Source: Paramagnetospirillum marisnigri
Lineage (GTDB): Bacteria > Pseudomonadota > Alphaproteobacteria > Rhodospirillales > Magnetospirillaceae
Direction of reading: 5' to 3'
DNA: 64,000 nucleotides
Assembly (NCBI RefSeq): GCF_001650715.1
Contig: NZ_LWQT01000066.1
Location: forward strand, 206,854-270,853
Shown here: positions 34,731 to 43,697 of the stretch, piece by piece
Numbering within the stretch: the first letter of the stretch is position 1
Layout of the letters: each line of letters begins with the position of its first letter
Position numbers and translations under genes: made by a program
Notes under the pieces: model-generated
What the model saw: only the letters and a program-made list of their open reading frames with translations
Database searches by the model: none
Told to the model about the DNA's origin: nothing

Positions 34731-35666
34731 ATGACCTGGAACGTCCTGATCAGTGCCCCCTATATGATCCCGGTGATCGACCGTTTCCGGCCGTGGTTCG
34801 CCGAACATGACATCGAAATCACCGTGGCCGACGTCCAGGAGCGGCTGGAAGAATCCGACCTGCTGCCCATCATCGCCAAGTATCACGGCATCGTCTGCGG
34901 CGACGACCGCATCACCAAGGCGGTCATCGACACCGCCACCAATCTGAAGGTGATTTCCAAATGGGGCACCGGCATCGATTCCATCGATTCGGCCTATGCC
35001 GCCAGCAAGGGCATCCCGACGGGGCGCACGCTTGACGCCTTCACCCAACCGGTGGCCGACACCGCGCTGGGCTACATCCTGTGCTTCGCCCGCAACCTGC
35101 CCTGGATGGACAAGATGATGAAGGCGGGGGTGTGGGACAAGATCCCCGGCCGCGCCTTGAACGAATCCACCATCGGTGTGGTCGGGGTCGGATGCATGGG
35201 CTCGGCCGTGCTGCGCCGGGCCAAGCCCTTCGGCGCCCGCCTGCTGGGCAACGACATCCGCGAGATCGACCCCGCCTTCGTGGCCGAGATGGGTGTCGAG
35301 ATGATGGATCTGGACTCCTTGCTGGAACAATCCGACTTCGTCAGCGTCTGCTGCGACCTCAACCCGACCTCCTACCTGCTGTTCAACGATGCCCGCTTTG
35401 CCCGCATGAAGGCCGGTTCAGTGCTGGTCAACACCGCCCGCGGCCCGGTGGTCGAGGAGGCCGCCCTGGTCCGCGCCCTGCAATCGGGCAGGATCGCCGG
35501 TTGCGCGCTGGACGTCTTCGAGCACGAGCCGCTGCCCAAGACCAGTGCGCTGCTGGGCATGGACAACGTGCTGTTGGCGCCGCATAACAGCAATTCCAGC
35601 CCCAAGGCCTGGGAACGCATCCACCATTCCACCCTGAAAAACCTGCTGGATGGTCTGCGTGGCTGA
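34731..35666 (+). CDS. D-2-hydroxyacid dehydrogenase (phosphoglycerate dehydrogenase-like)
   Basis: The protein is 311 residues. Substrate domain halves flank a Rossmann domain with TIGVVGVGCMGSAVLRRAKPFG. Catalytic residues are seen in NTARGPVVEEAALVRAL (Arg), DVFEHEPLP (Glu) and LLAPHNSNSSPKAW (His). It reduces a 2-oxoacid or oxidises a 2-hydroxyacid with NAD(P). In this operon the substrate is probably a sugar-derived acid. The stop overlaps the fusion gene's start by 17 bases. Confidence 0.88.
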   Translation: MTWNVLISAPYMIPVIDRFRPWFAEHDIEITVADVQERLEESDLLPIIAKYHGIVCGDDRITKAVIDTATNLKVISKWGTGIDSIDSAYAASKGIPTGRTLDAFTQPVADTALGYILCFARNLPWMDKMMKAGVWDKIPGRALNESTIGVVGVGCMGSAVLRRAKPFGARLLGNDIREIDPAFVAEMGVEMMDLDSLLEQSDFVSVCCDLNPTSYLLFNDARFARMKAGSVLVNTARGPVVEEAALVRALQSGRIAGCALDVFEHEPLPKTSALLGMDNVLLAPHNSNSSPKAWERIHHSTLKNLLDGLRG

Positions 35667-37599
35667 GGCAAGAGCGGTCGAAACCTCGGTCCTGATCCGC
35701 TGCTTCAACGAGCAGAAATACCTGCCCGGCCTGTTCGACGCGTTGGACCGCCAGACCTACCGCGACTTCGAGGTGATCATCGTCGATTCCGGGTCGTTCG
35801 ACCGCACCCGCGAGATCGCCGAGGCTCGCGCCGACACCGTGCTGCGCATCTCCAGCCACGATTTCACCTTTGGCTATTCCCTGAATGCCGGGATCAAGGC
35901 GGCGAGGGGGAAATTCATCGCCATCGTCTCGGCCCATACCGAGCCCTGCGACGAACACTGGCTGGAAACCCTGATCGCGCCGCTGCGCGACGCGACGGTG
36001 GCCATGACCTATGGCCGCCAGTTGGGCAAGGCCTGTTCCAAATTCTCCGAGACCGAGGATTTCGAGCGGACCTTCGGCCCCCGGCCCCGCGAGGAAAGCC
36101 CGGCCCGCTGGTGCGTCAACAACGCCAATTCCGCCATCCGCCGCGACCTGTGGGAGAAGTATCCCTTCGACGAGGAACTGACCGGGCTCGAGGATATCGA
36201 CTGGGCAAGGCGCTGGATGACGGAAGGCTTGCGGGTGGTCTACCGCCCCGAGGCCCGGCTGTACCATATCCACGAGGAAAGCTGGCGCCAGATCAGGCGG
36301 CGCTATTACCGGGAAGCGGTGGCGGCGCGGCGCATGGGCATCAAGGGACCAGACCGGGTGCTGAACGAGGCCTTCGCCGAATTGCGCCACACTGTCTCCG
36401 ACCTGGTCAACGCCTTTTCGCCCGGTGACAACCCGGTGGCGGCGCGCCTGACCCTGGGGCAGCGGCTGCGCGAAGTGGTCTATTTCCGCGTCAACCGCAA
36501 TATCGGCACCTTCAAGGGCCTGCTGGAAGCCCATCCGCTGGAGACCCGCGCCGAGCAGGAGGACGCCCTATTCGACCGCTCCACCCGCGCCGTGGTTATC
36601 CATGGCCCCGGCAAGGTGGCGCTGGAAAATATCGAACTGCCCGAATTGAAGCCCGGCGACGTGGTCATCCGCACCGCCCATGTGGGGGTCTGCGCCACCG
36701 ACCTGGAACTGCTGGCGGGCAGCCTCGGCTATTACAAATCCGGCATGGCCAAGTATCCCATCGTGCCCGGCCACGAATTCTCGGGCCGCATCGTCACGGT
36801 GGGCCAGAACGTCATCGCCTTCAAGGAAGGCGACCCGGTGGTGGTGGAATGCATCCAGAGCTGCGGCTCTTGCGGCGAATGCCGGGCGGGCAACTTCATC
36901 GGCTGCGCCGAGCGCGCCGAGGTGGGGGTGCTGCGGCTCAACGGCGCCTATGCCGATTTCGTCACCGTTCCCGCACGCTTCGTCCACCGGCTGGCGCCCG
37001 GCACCGATCTGCGCCAGGCCGCCCTGTGCGAGCCCACCGCCGTGGTGCTGAAGGGCATGCGCCGCCTGATGCCCGCCTTGGAGGCCCAGCCCAATGCCGA
37101 ACGCCGCTGCGCCGTCATCGGCGCCGGTTGCATTGGCCATATCTGCGCCGTGGAACTGGCGCGGCGCGGCCATGCCGTTACCGTATTCGACCGCAACGCC
37201 GCCCGGCTCGAGGTGTTCAAGGGCCGCCCCATCCAGACCTCGGCCGATCTCGACCGGCTGGGCGAGTTCAACGTGGTGGTGGAAGCCACCGGCCATCCGG
37301 AGGTGCTGGACAAGGCCTTGCACGCCGCCCCCGCTGGGGCCACCCTGCTGCTGCTGGGCCTGCCCTATGCCCGCAAGGAATTCTCGTTCGAGGCCATCGC
37401 CGCCTTCGACAAGACGGTGATCGGCTCGGTGGGCAGCACGGCGGAGGATTTCGCCGAGGCCATCCGCCTGATGCCGGAGCTGGACCTGTCGGCGCTGATG
37501 GCCTGCTCCCTGCCGCTGTCGAAATTCGCCGAGGCCTGGGAGTTGGCCCGCGCCGGCTCGCGCCTGAAAATCATCCTGGATGTGGAGGACCGCCCGTGA
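35650..37599 (+). CDS. Fusion: GT2 glycosyltransferase plus zinc alcohol dehydrogenase
   Basis: This is one uninterrupted 649-codon frame. Residues about 10-290 form a family 2 glycosyltransferase (TSVLIRCFNEQKYLPGLFDAL, VIIVDSGSFDRT, SAHTEPCDEHWLE, LTGLEDIDWARRW). Residues about 310-649 form a zinc-dependent MDR dehydrogenase with GVCATDLELL, GHEFSGRIVTVG, the structural-zinc cysteines in SCGSCGECRAGNFIGC and the Rossmann motif CAVIGAGCIGHICAVELA. There is no stop or frame slip at the joint near residue 300 that I can see. A GTG at 35659 is an alternative start. The fusion suggests that the sugar is oxidised or reduced next to its transfer; this is inference. Confidence 0.87.
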   Translation: MVCVAEARAVETSVLIRCFNEQKYLPGLFDALDRQTYRDFEVIIVDSGSFDRTREIAEARADTVLRISSHDFTFGYSLNAGIKAARGKFIAIVSAHTEPCDEHWLETLIAPLRDATVAMTYGRQLGKACSKFSETEDFERTFGPRPREESPARWCVNNANSAIRRDLWEKYPFDEELTGLEDIDWARRWMTEGLRVVYRPEARLYHIHEESWRQIRRRYYREAVAARRMGIKGPDRVLNEAFAELRHTVSDLVNAFSPGDNPVAARLTLGQRLREVVYFRVNRNIGTFKGLLEAHPLETRAEQEDALFDRSTRAVVIHGPGKVALENIELPELKPGDVVIRTAHVGVCATDLELLAGSLGYYKSGMAKYPIVPGHEFSGRIVTVGQNVIAFKEGDPVVVECIQSCGSCGECRAGNFIGCAERAEVGVLRLNGAYADFVTVPARFVHRLAPGTDLRQAALCEPTAVVLKGMRRLMPALEAQPNAERRCAVIGAGCIGHICAVELARRGHAVTVFDRNAARLEVFKGRPIQTSADLDRLGEFNVVVEATGHPEVLDKALHAAPAGATLLLLGLPYARKEFSFEAIAAFDKTVIGSVGSTAEDFAEAIRLMPELDLSALMACSLPLSKFAEAWELARAGSRLKIILDVEDRP

Positions 37600-38399
37600 C
37601 CCTGAAGACCATCGCCCCCGGTGCGCTCCGCACCATCGCGATCGTTCCCGCCCGCATGAATTCCGGCCGCTTCCCCGGCAAGCCGTTGAAGTATATCGAC
37701 GGCATGTCCATGGTCGGCCACTGTTATTTGCGCACCCGGCTGTGCCAGAGCCTGACCAAGGTGGTGGTCGCGACCCCCAACGAGGAAGTGGCGGACGATA
37801 TCCGGCGCTTAGGGGGAGAGGTGGTGGTCACCCCCGAATTCGACATGTGCAACGACCGCATCGCCTGGGCCTATGAAGAGGTGGCGAAGACCGACGGCGC
37901 TTACGATCTGGTGATCAATGTCCAGGGCGACCAGCCGCTGGTCCATCCCGACATGCTCGACCAGATCATCAATGCCCATGCCGCCGAGCCCGATCTCGAG
38001 TCCTCCACCCTGGTGGAGCCCCTGACCCTGATCGAGGAATTCCACGACCTGAACCGGGTCAAGGTGCTGTTCCGGGACAGCGACGGCGGCCTGATCTACA
38101 TGTCGCGCGCCCCCATCCCCAGCCCCAAGAAGCACGGCGTGCTGCCCGAACGCGTCTACAAGCACACCGCCATCATCGCCTTCAAACCCGCCTTCCTGAA
38201 GGAGTTCCTAGCCTTCGGCATGACCTATAACGAGGAGGTGGAAGGCATCGACTACAACCGCGTCATCGAGATGGGCCGCGGCATGAAGGTGCTGGTCACC
38301 CCCATCGTCTCCGACACGGTGGACAATGCCGAGGACTTGGCCCGCGTCACCAAGACCATGGCCAGTGATCCCTTGTGGCTGAGCAAGGCCTATGGCTGA
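37596..38399 (+). CDS. KdsB-like CMP-sugar acid cytidylyltransferase
   Basis: The protein is 267 residues from GTG 37596, which overlaps the fusion gene's stop (GTGA). KdsB-fold: IAIVPARMNSGRFPGKPLKYIDG, NVQGDQPLVHPDMLDQII, YMSRAPIPSPKK and YKHTAIIAF. KdsB activates Kdo with CTP. This copy sits among glycan genes and is more divergent than a housekeeping KdsB would be expected to be. It may therefore activate another 3-deoxy-ulosonic acid or sugar acid. Its relation to the neighbouring cyclase and dehydrogenases is inferred. Confidence 0.8.
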   Translation: MTLKTIAPGALRTIAIVPARMNSGRFPGKPLKYIDGMSMVGHCYLRTRLCQSLTKVVVATPNEEVADDIRRLGGEVVVTPEFDMCNDRIAWAYEEVAKTDGAYDLVINVQGDQPLVHPDMLDQIINAHAAEPDLESSTLVEPLTLIEEFHDLNRVKVLFRDSDGGLIYMSRAPIPSPKKHGVLPERVYKHTAIIAFKPAFLKEFLAFGMTYNEEVEGIDYNRVIEMGRGMKVLVTPIVSDTVDNAEDLARVTKTMASDPLWLSKAYG

Positions 38400-40104
38400 C
38401 GACGTTCTCGTCCTCAATGAACTGACCGCACTGTCTCTCTTTCTGCGCGTCCGGCGGGGCGAGGCCCCGCGCCTGCTGCTGATCGACCCCATTCTGCCGC
38501 CGTTGCGGCCGTTGCTGGACCGTCTATGGACCTGGGCCAGGGGCAGGGGGGCGCGCCTGCTGATCGAGGACTATCCCGAGCACCGGCAGGAATGGTCCTA
38601 TCCCACCCTGATCTTCACCGACAATGTGCTGGAGGTCATCGAGCCCTGGCAGGGCGAGCATTTCCGTTTCGACGCGGCCGACAGGGATGAGCGCCACGGC
38701 ATCGCGCTGAAGCTGCTGGCCACCATGTTCATGTTCCGCCGCTACATGGCCGCCTTCCTGATCAATAAGCATGTGGGCCTGACTGGCGCCAAGGTGATCG
38801 GGCTGTCGCCGGAAATCACCGGGCTTGCCAGGGCCTGGTTCGGTGCCCAGGCCCTGGCGGGGGTGAGCCCGGCGCGGCTGCCCAACCGGCTGCTGACCTG
38901 GCCGTTGGCCCTGGCCGGGTGGCTGTCGGCCCTGGCGCTGGTGCTGACCCGGCTGCGGAGCGAGGTCACGCCAAAGCCGGTCTTCGTCATGGCGGACCAG
39001 AACAATGACTGGCGCGACCTGGAGCTGTACCGCGCTTTCGCCAAGGGCGGCGAACTGCTGGTGGTCATGCGCAACGCCGAAATCGCCGCCCAGGCCCGCG
39101 ACAAATTCAAGGAGTGGCCGTACTGCCTGCCCGGCGACGGGGCCTATGACCCCAGGGGCGCCTGGGAGGCCGCCCTGGATGCCAGCCGCGACGCATTCGA
39201 CATCTGGCGCCGCTGGGGTGGGCTGGCGCCTGCCCTGTTCTGGGAAATGGCGCTGCTGCCCTGGCGCCGGGTCAAGCTGCGCGCCCTGTTCAATCGCTTC
39301 CGCCCCCGCTATTTCTGGGCGCGGGACGATTACAACGTGGACCATGTGCTGCGCCGCCAGGAATTGAACCGGGTCGGCGCCCAGCAATGGGGCCTCAACC
39401 ACGCCGTCCAGGGCATCACCATCAAGATGCCGCAACTGCGCCATGTCTCCATGGACCGCTATTTCACCATCGGCTCGGCCTTCCATCCCTATTTCAAGGA
39501 CACCTGGAAGGTGGACGCGCTGCACGCCATCGGCTCCTTCGCCTTCACCGAGCAGCATTTCAAGGCGCCCATCCGCACCTCGTCCGACATCTTGTTCATG
39601 GCCCGCTTCGCCATCGGCAATGCGGAATTTATCCGCGCCGTGCGCCTAGCCGCCCAGGCCTTTCCCGACCGCCGTATCGCACTTCAGGTGAAAAGCGGCT
39701 ATCCCCATGACGAGTTGATCCCCGCCTTCATCGAGGACTGCCGCCGGGGCCTTGCCAACGTGGCCCATGTCACCGATCCGGTCTATGATCTGGTGCTGCG
39801 GGCGGACATGATCATTTCCGACCCATCGACCATCATCGCCGAGGCCCTCCAACTGGGTATCCCCACCGCCATGATCGACGTGATTCCCGGCCAGAAGCTA
39901 TCCATTTTCCGTGAATTTCCTGGCCTGTGCCTGACCACGGCGGAGGCGGTGGTGGAGCGGCTGAAAGCCTGGATCGACGGAACCGAGGTCTTCGACTCCT
40001 CCCGTTACGACACCCTGGTCAACCTGGACAAGCGGCCCTATCACGAGATGGTGTGCGAGAAGATGCCGGAACTGAACGGCGACATCGCGAAGGCCTCGCC
40101 ATGA
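38392..40104 (+). CDS. Unknown protein, glycosyltransferase-like C terminus
   Basis: The protein is 570 residues, overlapping the previous gene by 8 bases and the ABC gene by 4. I do not recognise the family. A hydrophobic stretch occurs near residues 165-185 (LLTWPLALAGWLSALALVL). The C-terminal part has FMARFAIGNAEFIRAVRLAAQAF, ADMIISDPSTIIAEALQLGIPTAMIDVIPGQ, which resembles the acceptor lobe of CDP-glycerol- or polysialyl-transferase-type GT-B enzymes (Asp-Pro-Ser-Thr step). Position between a CMP-sugar synthetase and a flippase fits a glycan polymerisation or transfer role, unproven. Confidence 0.6.
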   Translation: MADDVLVLNELTALSLFLRVRRGEAPRLLLIDPILPPLRPLLDRLWTWARGRGARLLIEDYPEHRQEWSYPTLIFTDNVLEVIEPWQGEHFRFDAADRDERHGIALKLLATMFMFRRYMAAFLINKHVGLTGAKVIGLSPEITGLARAWFGAQALAGVSPARLPNRLLTWPLALAGWLSALALVLTRLRSEVTPKPVFVMADQNNDWRDLELYRAFAKGGELLVVMRNAEIAAQARDKFKEWPYCLPGDGAYDPRGAWEAALDASRDAFDIWRRWGGLAPALFWEMALLPWRRVKLRALFNRFRPRYFWARDDYNVDHVLRRQELNRVGAQQWGLNHAVQGITIKMPQLRHVSMDRYFTIGSAFHPYFKDTWKVDALHAIGSFAFTEQHFKAPIRTSSDILFMARFAIGNAEFIRAVRLAAQAFPDRRIALQVKSGYPHDELIPAFIEDCRRGLANVAHVTDPVYDLVLRADMIISDPSTIIAEALQLGIPTAMIDVIPGQKLSIFREFPGLCLTTAEAVVERLKAWIDGTEVFDSSRYDTLVNLDKRPYHEMVCEKMPELNGDIAKASP

Positions 40105-41957
40105 GTGGTGGCAAGGGTCGCGTCCTCCTGTCCGTCCGCCGCGCCGTGGCGATGATCGATCGTGGACTGGCCCGGCAATGGCTGGTGGTCGGGGGCTTGG
40201 CCGCCACCGCCGCAGTGTTGGAAATGCTAGGGGCAGGAGCCGTCTTCGCCCTGATTGGAACCGTGGCGGATGTGTCGCTGTTGGCCAAGGTCCCCGTTGC
40301 CGGCGGCTATCTGGTGGAGTTCGCCAAGGCCAATCCCTCCTGGGCGATTCAACTGCTGGCCATCTGTGTTGCCGGCTTCTTCGTGGTCAAGAATCTGTTC
40401 CTGTTCTTCGAGATATATTACCGCGAACACTGCGAGCTGCGGATCATGGCCTTCATCAGCGGCCGACTACTGAAGGGCTACCTTTACGCCCCCTACGCCT
40501 TCCATTTTCAGAAGAACTCGGCCGAGCTATTCCGCAATATCGGCTATTCCGTCGAACTGGTAACCAAGAACGTCATCCTGGCAACCGCCGCCCTGTTCTC
40601 GGAATCCCTGACCATCATTGGCCTGCTTGCGACCTTGATGATCGCCGATCCCATGGTAACCATCGTGACCGCCGGCGTGATGGGCGCCCTGGTGGCGCTG
40701 ATCCTGATCACGTCCCAGCGGGGTTTCGTCCTGCGGGGCCAGCAGACCCAGAAATTGCAAGCCGAGATGTTCCAGGCCATCCACGAGTGCCTGGGGGCCT
40801 CAAAGGAGGCCAGGGTCACCGGGCGCGAGTTGTTCTTCTGGCAGCGCTACAATACCTATCTTTGGAACCGCGGCAGATTGCTGCGCCGCGATTCCGCCGT
40901 ATCTCAGGCCCCACGGCTGGCCATGGAAACGGTCCTGGTCCTCACCATCGTGGTGCTGATCGGCGTCGCGTCGGCCCGTGGCGACAGCGGTAGCCAACTG
41001 GTCTATCTGTTGGGGATGTTCGGTTATGTCGGCTTCCGTGTCCTGCCCTCCTTCAACCGCGCCGTGGTTCACATCAACAAGATTCGCAATAGCAGCGCCG
41101 CCGTCGAGCTGATTTGGAACGACTACCGCGCCCTCTGCGAGAGCGATCCGTCCGCCCCGGCTGACGGCGACCCCGTGGTGTTCCAGCAAGACCTTGTCCT
41201 TGACTCAGTTCACTACACCTATCCCGGTTCCGATCACGAGGTGCTTCGGGGCATCAATCTGACGGTGCCGCGCGGCACGGCCATCGGTATCGTCGGGTCC
41301 ACCGGCGCCGGGAAAAGCACCCTGGTGGACGTCATCCTGGGCCTGCTACGCCCCGATTCGGGCGACATTCTCGTCGATGGCGCCAGCATCCTAGATAATC
41401 CTCGCAGTTGGCAGCGTCGGATCGGATACGTCCCCCAGACCATCTACCTGACCGACGATAGCCTGCGCCGTAACATCGCCTTCGGCCTGGACGATACCGA
41501 TATCGATGACGTCCGATTGGGCAGGGCGTCCGAGATGGCTCAACTCAGTGAATTAATTGCCTCGCTGCCACAGGGCTTCGATACCCATATCGGTGAGCGT
41601 GGGGTCCGGCTTTCCGGTGGCCAGCGCCAGAGGATCGGCGTGGCCCGGGCGCTGTACCACGATCCGGAACTGCTGATCTTCGATGAAGCCACCTCGGCGC
41701 TGGACAGCGGTACCGAGTGGGAAATCACAGAGGCCATCAATGCCCTGGCCGGTCACAAAACCCTGATCCTGGTGGCGCATCGTCTCAGCACCCTGAAGAA
41801 CTGCAACCACTTGATCATGCTGCATGACGGTGTCGTCAAGGCGGAGGGCGGTTTCGACCAGTTGATCGGCAGCGACGAAAACTTCCGCCGCATGGTCGAA
41901 CTGTCCAGCCTGGGCTTGCACACGGCGGCGTCTGGCGATGATGAAGCCGCCGATTGA
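40101..41957 (+). CDS. ABC exporter, lipid-linked oligosaccharide flippase (PglK-like)
   Basis: The protein is 618 residues from ATG 40101. Residues 1-350 have about six membrane segments (an ABC exporter TMD). Residues about 365-600 are the ATPase with Walker A GSTGAGKST, Q-loop GYVPQTIYL, signature LSGGQRQR, Walker B LLIFDEATSALD and H-loop LVAHRLSTL. It resembles PglK, which flips undecaprenyl-linked glycans across the inner membrane. It is the last gene of the long leg operon; 143 non-coding bases follow, with an A-rich run at 41973-41996. Confidence 0.87.
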   Translation: MSGGKGRVLLSVRRAVAMIDRGLARQWLVVGGLAATAAVLEMLGAGAVFALIGTVADVSLLAKVPVAGGYLVEFAKANPSWAIQLLAICVAGFFVVKNLFLFFEIYYREHCELRIMAFISGRLLKGYLYAPYAFHFQKNSAELFRNIGYSVELVTKNVILATAALFSESLTIIGLLATLMIADPMVTIVTAGVMGALVALILITSQRGFVLRGQQTQKLQAEMFQAIHECLGASKEARVTGRELFFWQRYNTYLWNRGRLLRRDSAVSQAPRLAMETVLVLTIVVLIGVASARGDSGSQLVYLLGMFGYVGFRVLPSFNRAVVHINKIRNSSAAVELIWNDYRALCESDPSAPADGDPVVFQQDLVLDSVHYTYPGSDHEVLRGINLTVPRGTAIGIVGSTGAGKSTLVDVILGLLRPDSGDILVDGASILDNPRSWQRRIGYVPQTIYLTDDSLRRNIAFGLDDTDIDDVRLGRASEMAQLSELIASLPQGFDTHIGERGVRLSGGQRQRIGVARALYHDPELLIFDEATSALDSGTEWEITEAINALAGHKTLILVAHRLSTLKNCNHLIMLHDGVVKAEGGFDQLIGSDENFRRMVELSSLGLHTAASGDDEAAD

Positions 41958-42100
41958 CCGGGCTTGACCAGGAAAAACCACAAAAACAAAAGTCTTGAAG
42001 CCGCACCCGTTGGGGCGTTAGTAGTTGCGATGGCTGGCCTCTGGCCGCGTGCCTATGCGGAGCCCTGATATGTGGCCACCGCTTCGGCCCATGAATATTG

Positions 42101-43669
42101 ATGGATCGCCCCTTGACTCACGCTCCCGCCCAGGACCAAACCGTATGCCTGTCGACAATTGAGGGGAACGCCAAGGACCTAGTTCTGATCTACCCACCTT
42201 GGCCGGCCCTGGAAGAGCGCGCCGCGCTTCAGAATTTCCTGCCACCCCTTTCGGTCCTGTCCATCGCGTCCTTCGTCCGCTCCAAGGGCTATTCCGTCGG
42301 CGTGATCGACGTTCATGGTCAACATCTTGACGAGGGCGAGGTTCGCGCCCGTCTGCGTGCGGCACGTCCCCGTTTCGTCGGCATTTCGGTGCTGACCAAT
42401 GCCTGCGTGCCCGCTCATCGCATCGCTCGCATCGTCAAGGAGGAATTGCCGGACTGCATGGTCGTGGTCGGAGGGTCGCATGTGGAAGCGCTGCCCGAAC
42501 GCTCGCTGCGCAACTCGGCCATCGACATCGTGGTGCGTGGCGATGGCGAAGATGCCATGGTGGAAATCATGGAAGGCCGCCCCCTGTCGGAGATTCCGGG
42601 CCTGACCTACCGGGTCGGCACCGAAGTGCGCCACAACAAGCACCGGCCGGTCGAGATGAATCTCGACCGCTTCCCCATGCCAGCCTACGACTTGGTGGAT
42701 TTCGACTTCTACTTCCCCGCCGCAGGTTCCTACCGTCATCTGCCCGCCATCAACGTCCTGATGACCCGTGGCTGCCCGGGGCGGTGTAGCTTCTGCAACT
42801 CGGCGCGAACCACCCTGCGGTCCCGCTCGCCGGACGAGGTGGTGAAGCAGATTCGCCATCTCCACGACACCTACGGCATCCGCCAAGTTCAGTTCTATGA
42901 CGACACCTTCACCGTCATGAAGAAGCACTGCCTGGACTTCTGCGAAGCCCTCGCGGCCGAGCGGATGGATGTCAGTTGGACCGCCTATATCCGGGGTGAT
43001 TGCTTTTCCGACGATATCGCGGCCGCCATGAAAAAGGCTGGCTGCCATCAGGTCCTGGTGGGGGTCGAGACCGGCAATCCCGAAATCGCCAAGAAGATCG
43101 GCAAGCCCATCGACCGCGAACGCTACAAGGAGACGGTGGCCATCGCCCGACGGCACGGCCTGGAAATCCGGGCGACCTTCATCATCGGCCATCTGGGCGA
43201 GACCTGGCAGACCATGAAGGACACGCTGGACTTCGCCATCGAGCTGGATGTTGACCTGTTCCAATTGAACATCGCTACCCCCTATCCTGGCACCCAACTT
43301 TACAACGAGGCCGTGGAACTCGGCTGGCTGACCTCGAAGGACTGGTACGAATACGGCCAATGCCAGGTTCTGATCCGCCAGCCGCAACTGAGCCCGGAAG
43401 AGATCCTGAAGTTCGAGCGCTATGCCTTCCGACGCTTCTATATGCGCCCGAAGACAATCTGGCGGATGATGAAGCGCATGGTGTCATGGCACCACCTGCG
43501 GGACTATTACCGGGCTCTTGAGGCCCTGATCCTAGGTCGCAAGAAGTCGAATGTCGATCAGAGCTGGGATTGCTGGCGAGGCTTCAAGGAAGAGGACTTC
43601 TTCGACGTGAACTTGGTCGAGCCAGAGCAATTGCGCCTGACCTATGAACTGCGTCAGGGCGTCGGCTGA
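42101..43669 (+). CDS. B12-binding-type radical SAM protein 1
   Basis: The protein is 522 residues from ATG 42101, right after a TTG. The N-terminal 150 residues form a cobalamin-binding-like Rossmann domain (LVLIYPPWPALEER, GISVLTNACVPAHRIARIV, VVGGSHVEALPE) without a clear DxHxxG motif. The radical SAM core carries CPGRCSFC (CxxxCxxC) at about residue 226, then QFYDDTFTVM and GVETGNPEIAKKIGK. The tail FRRFYMRPKTIWRMMKRM recurs in two neighbours. Members methylate or rearrange unactivated carbons. Substrate unknown. Confidence 0.88.
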   Translation: MDRPLTHAPAQDQTVCLSTIEGNAKDLVLIYPPWPALEERAALQNFLPPLSVLSIASFVRSKGYSVGVIDVHGQHLDEGEVRARLRAARPRFVGISVLTNACVPAHRIARIVKEELPDCMVVVGGSHVEALPERSLRNSAIDIVVRGDGEDAMVEIMEGRPLSEIPGLTYRVGTEVRHNKHRPVEMNLDRFPMPAYDLVDFDFYFPAAGSYRHLPAINVLMTRGCPGRCSFCNSARTTLRSRSPDEVVKQIRHLHDTYGIRQVQFYDDTFTVMKKHCLDFCEALAAERMDVSWTAYIRGDCFSDDIAAAMKKAGCHQVLVGVETGNPEIAKKIGKPIDRERYKETVAIARRHGLEIRATFIIGHLGETWQTMKDTLDFAIELDVDLFQLNIATPYPGTQLYNEAVELGWLTSKDWYEYGQCQVLIRQPQLSPEEILKFERYAFRRFYMRPKTIWRMMKRMVSWHHLRDYYRALEALILGRKKSNVDQSWDCWRGFKEEDFFDVNLVEPEQLRLTYELRQGVG

Positions 43670-43697
43670 GCGGGCCGAATAAGCGAGGATTGGTTAC

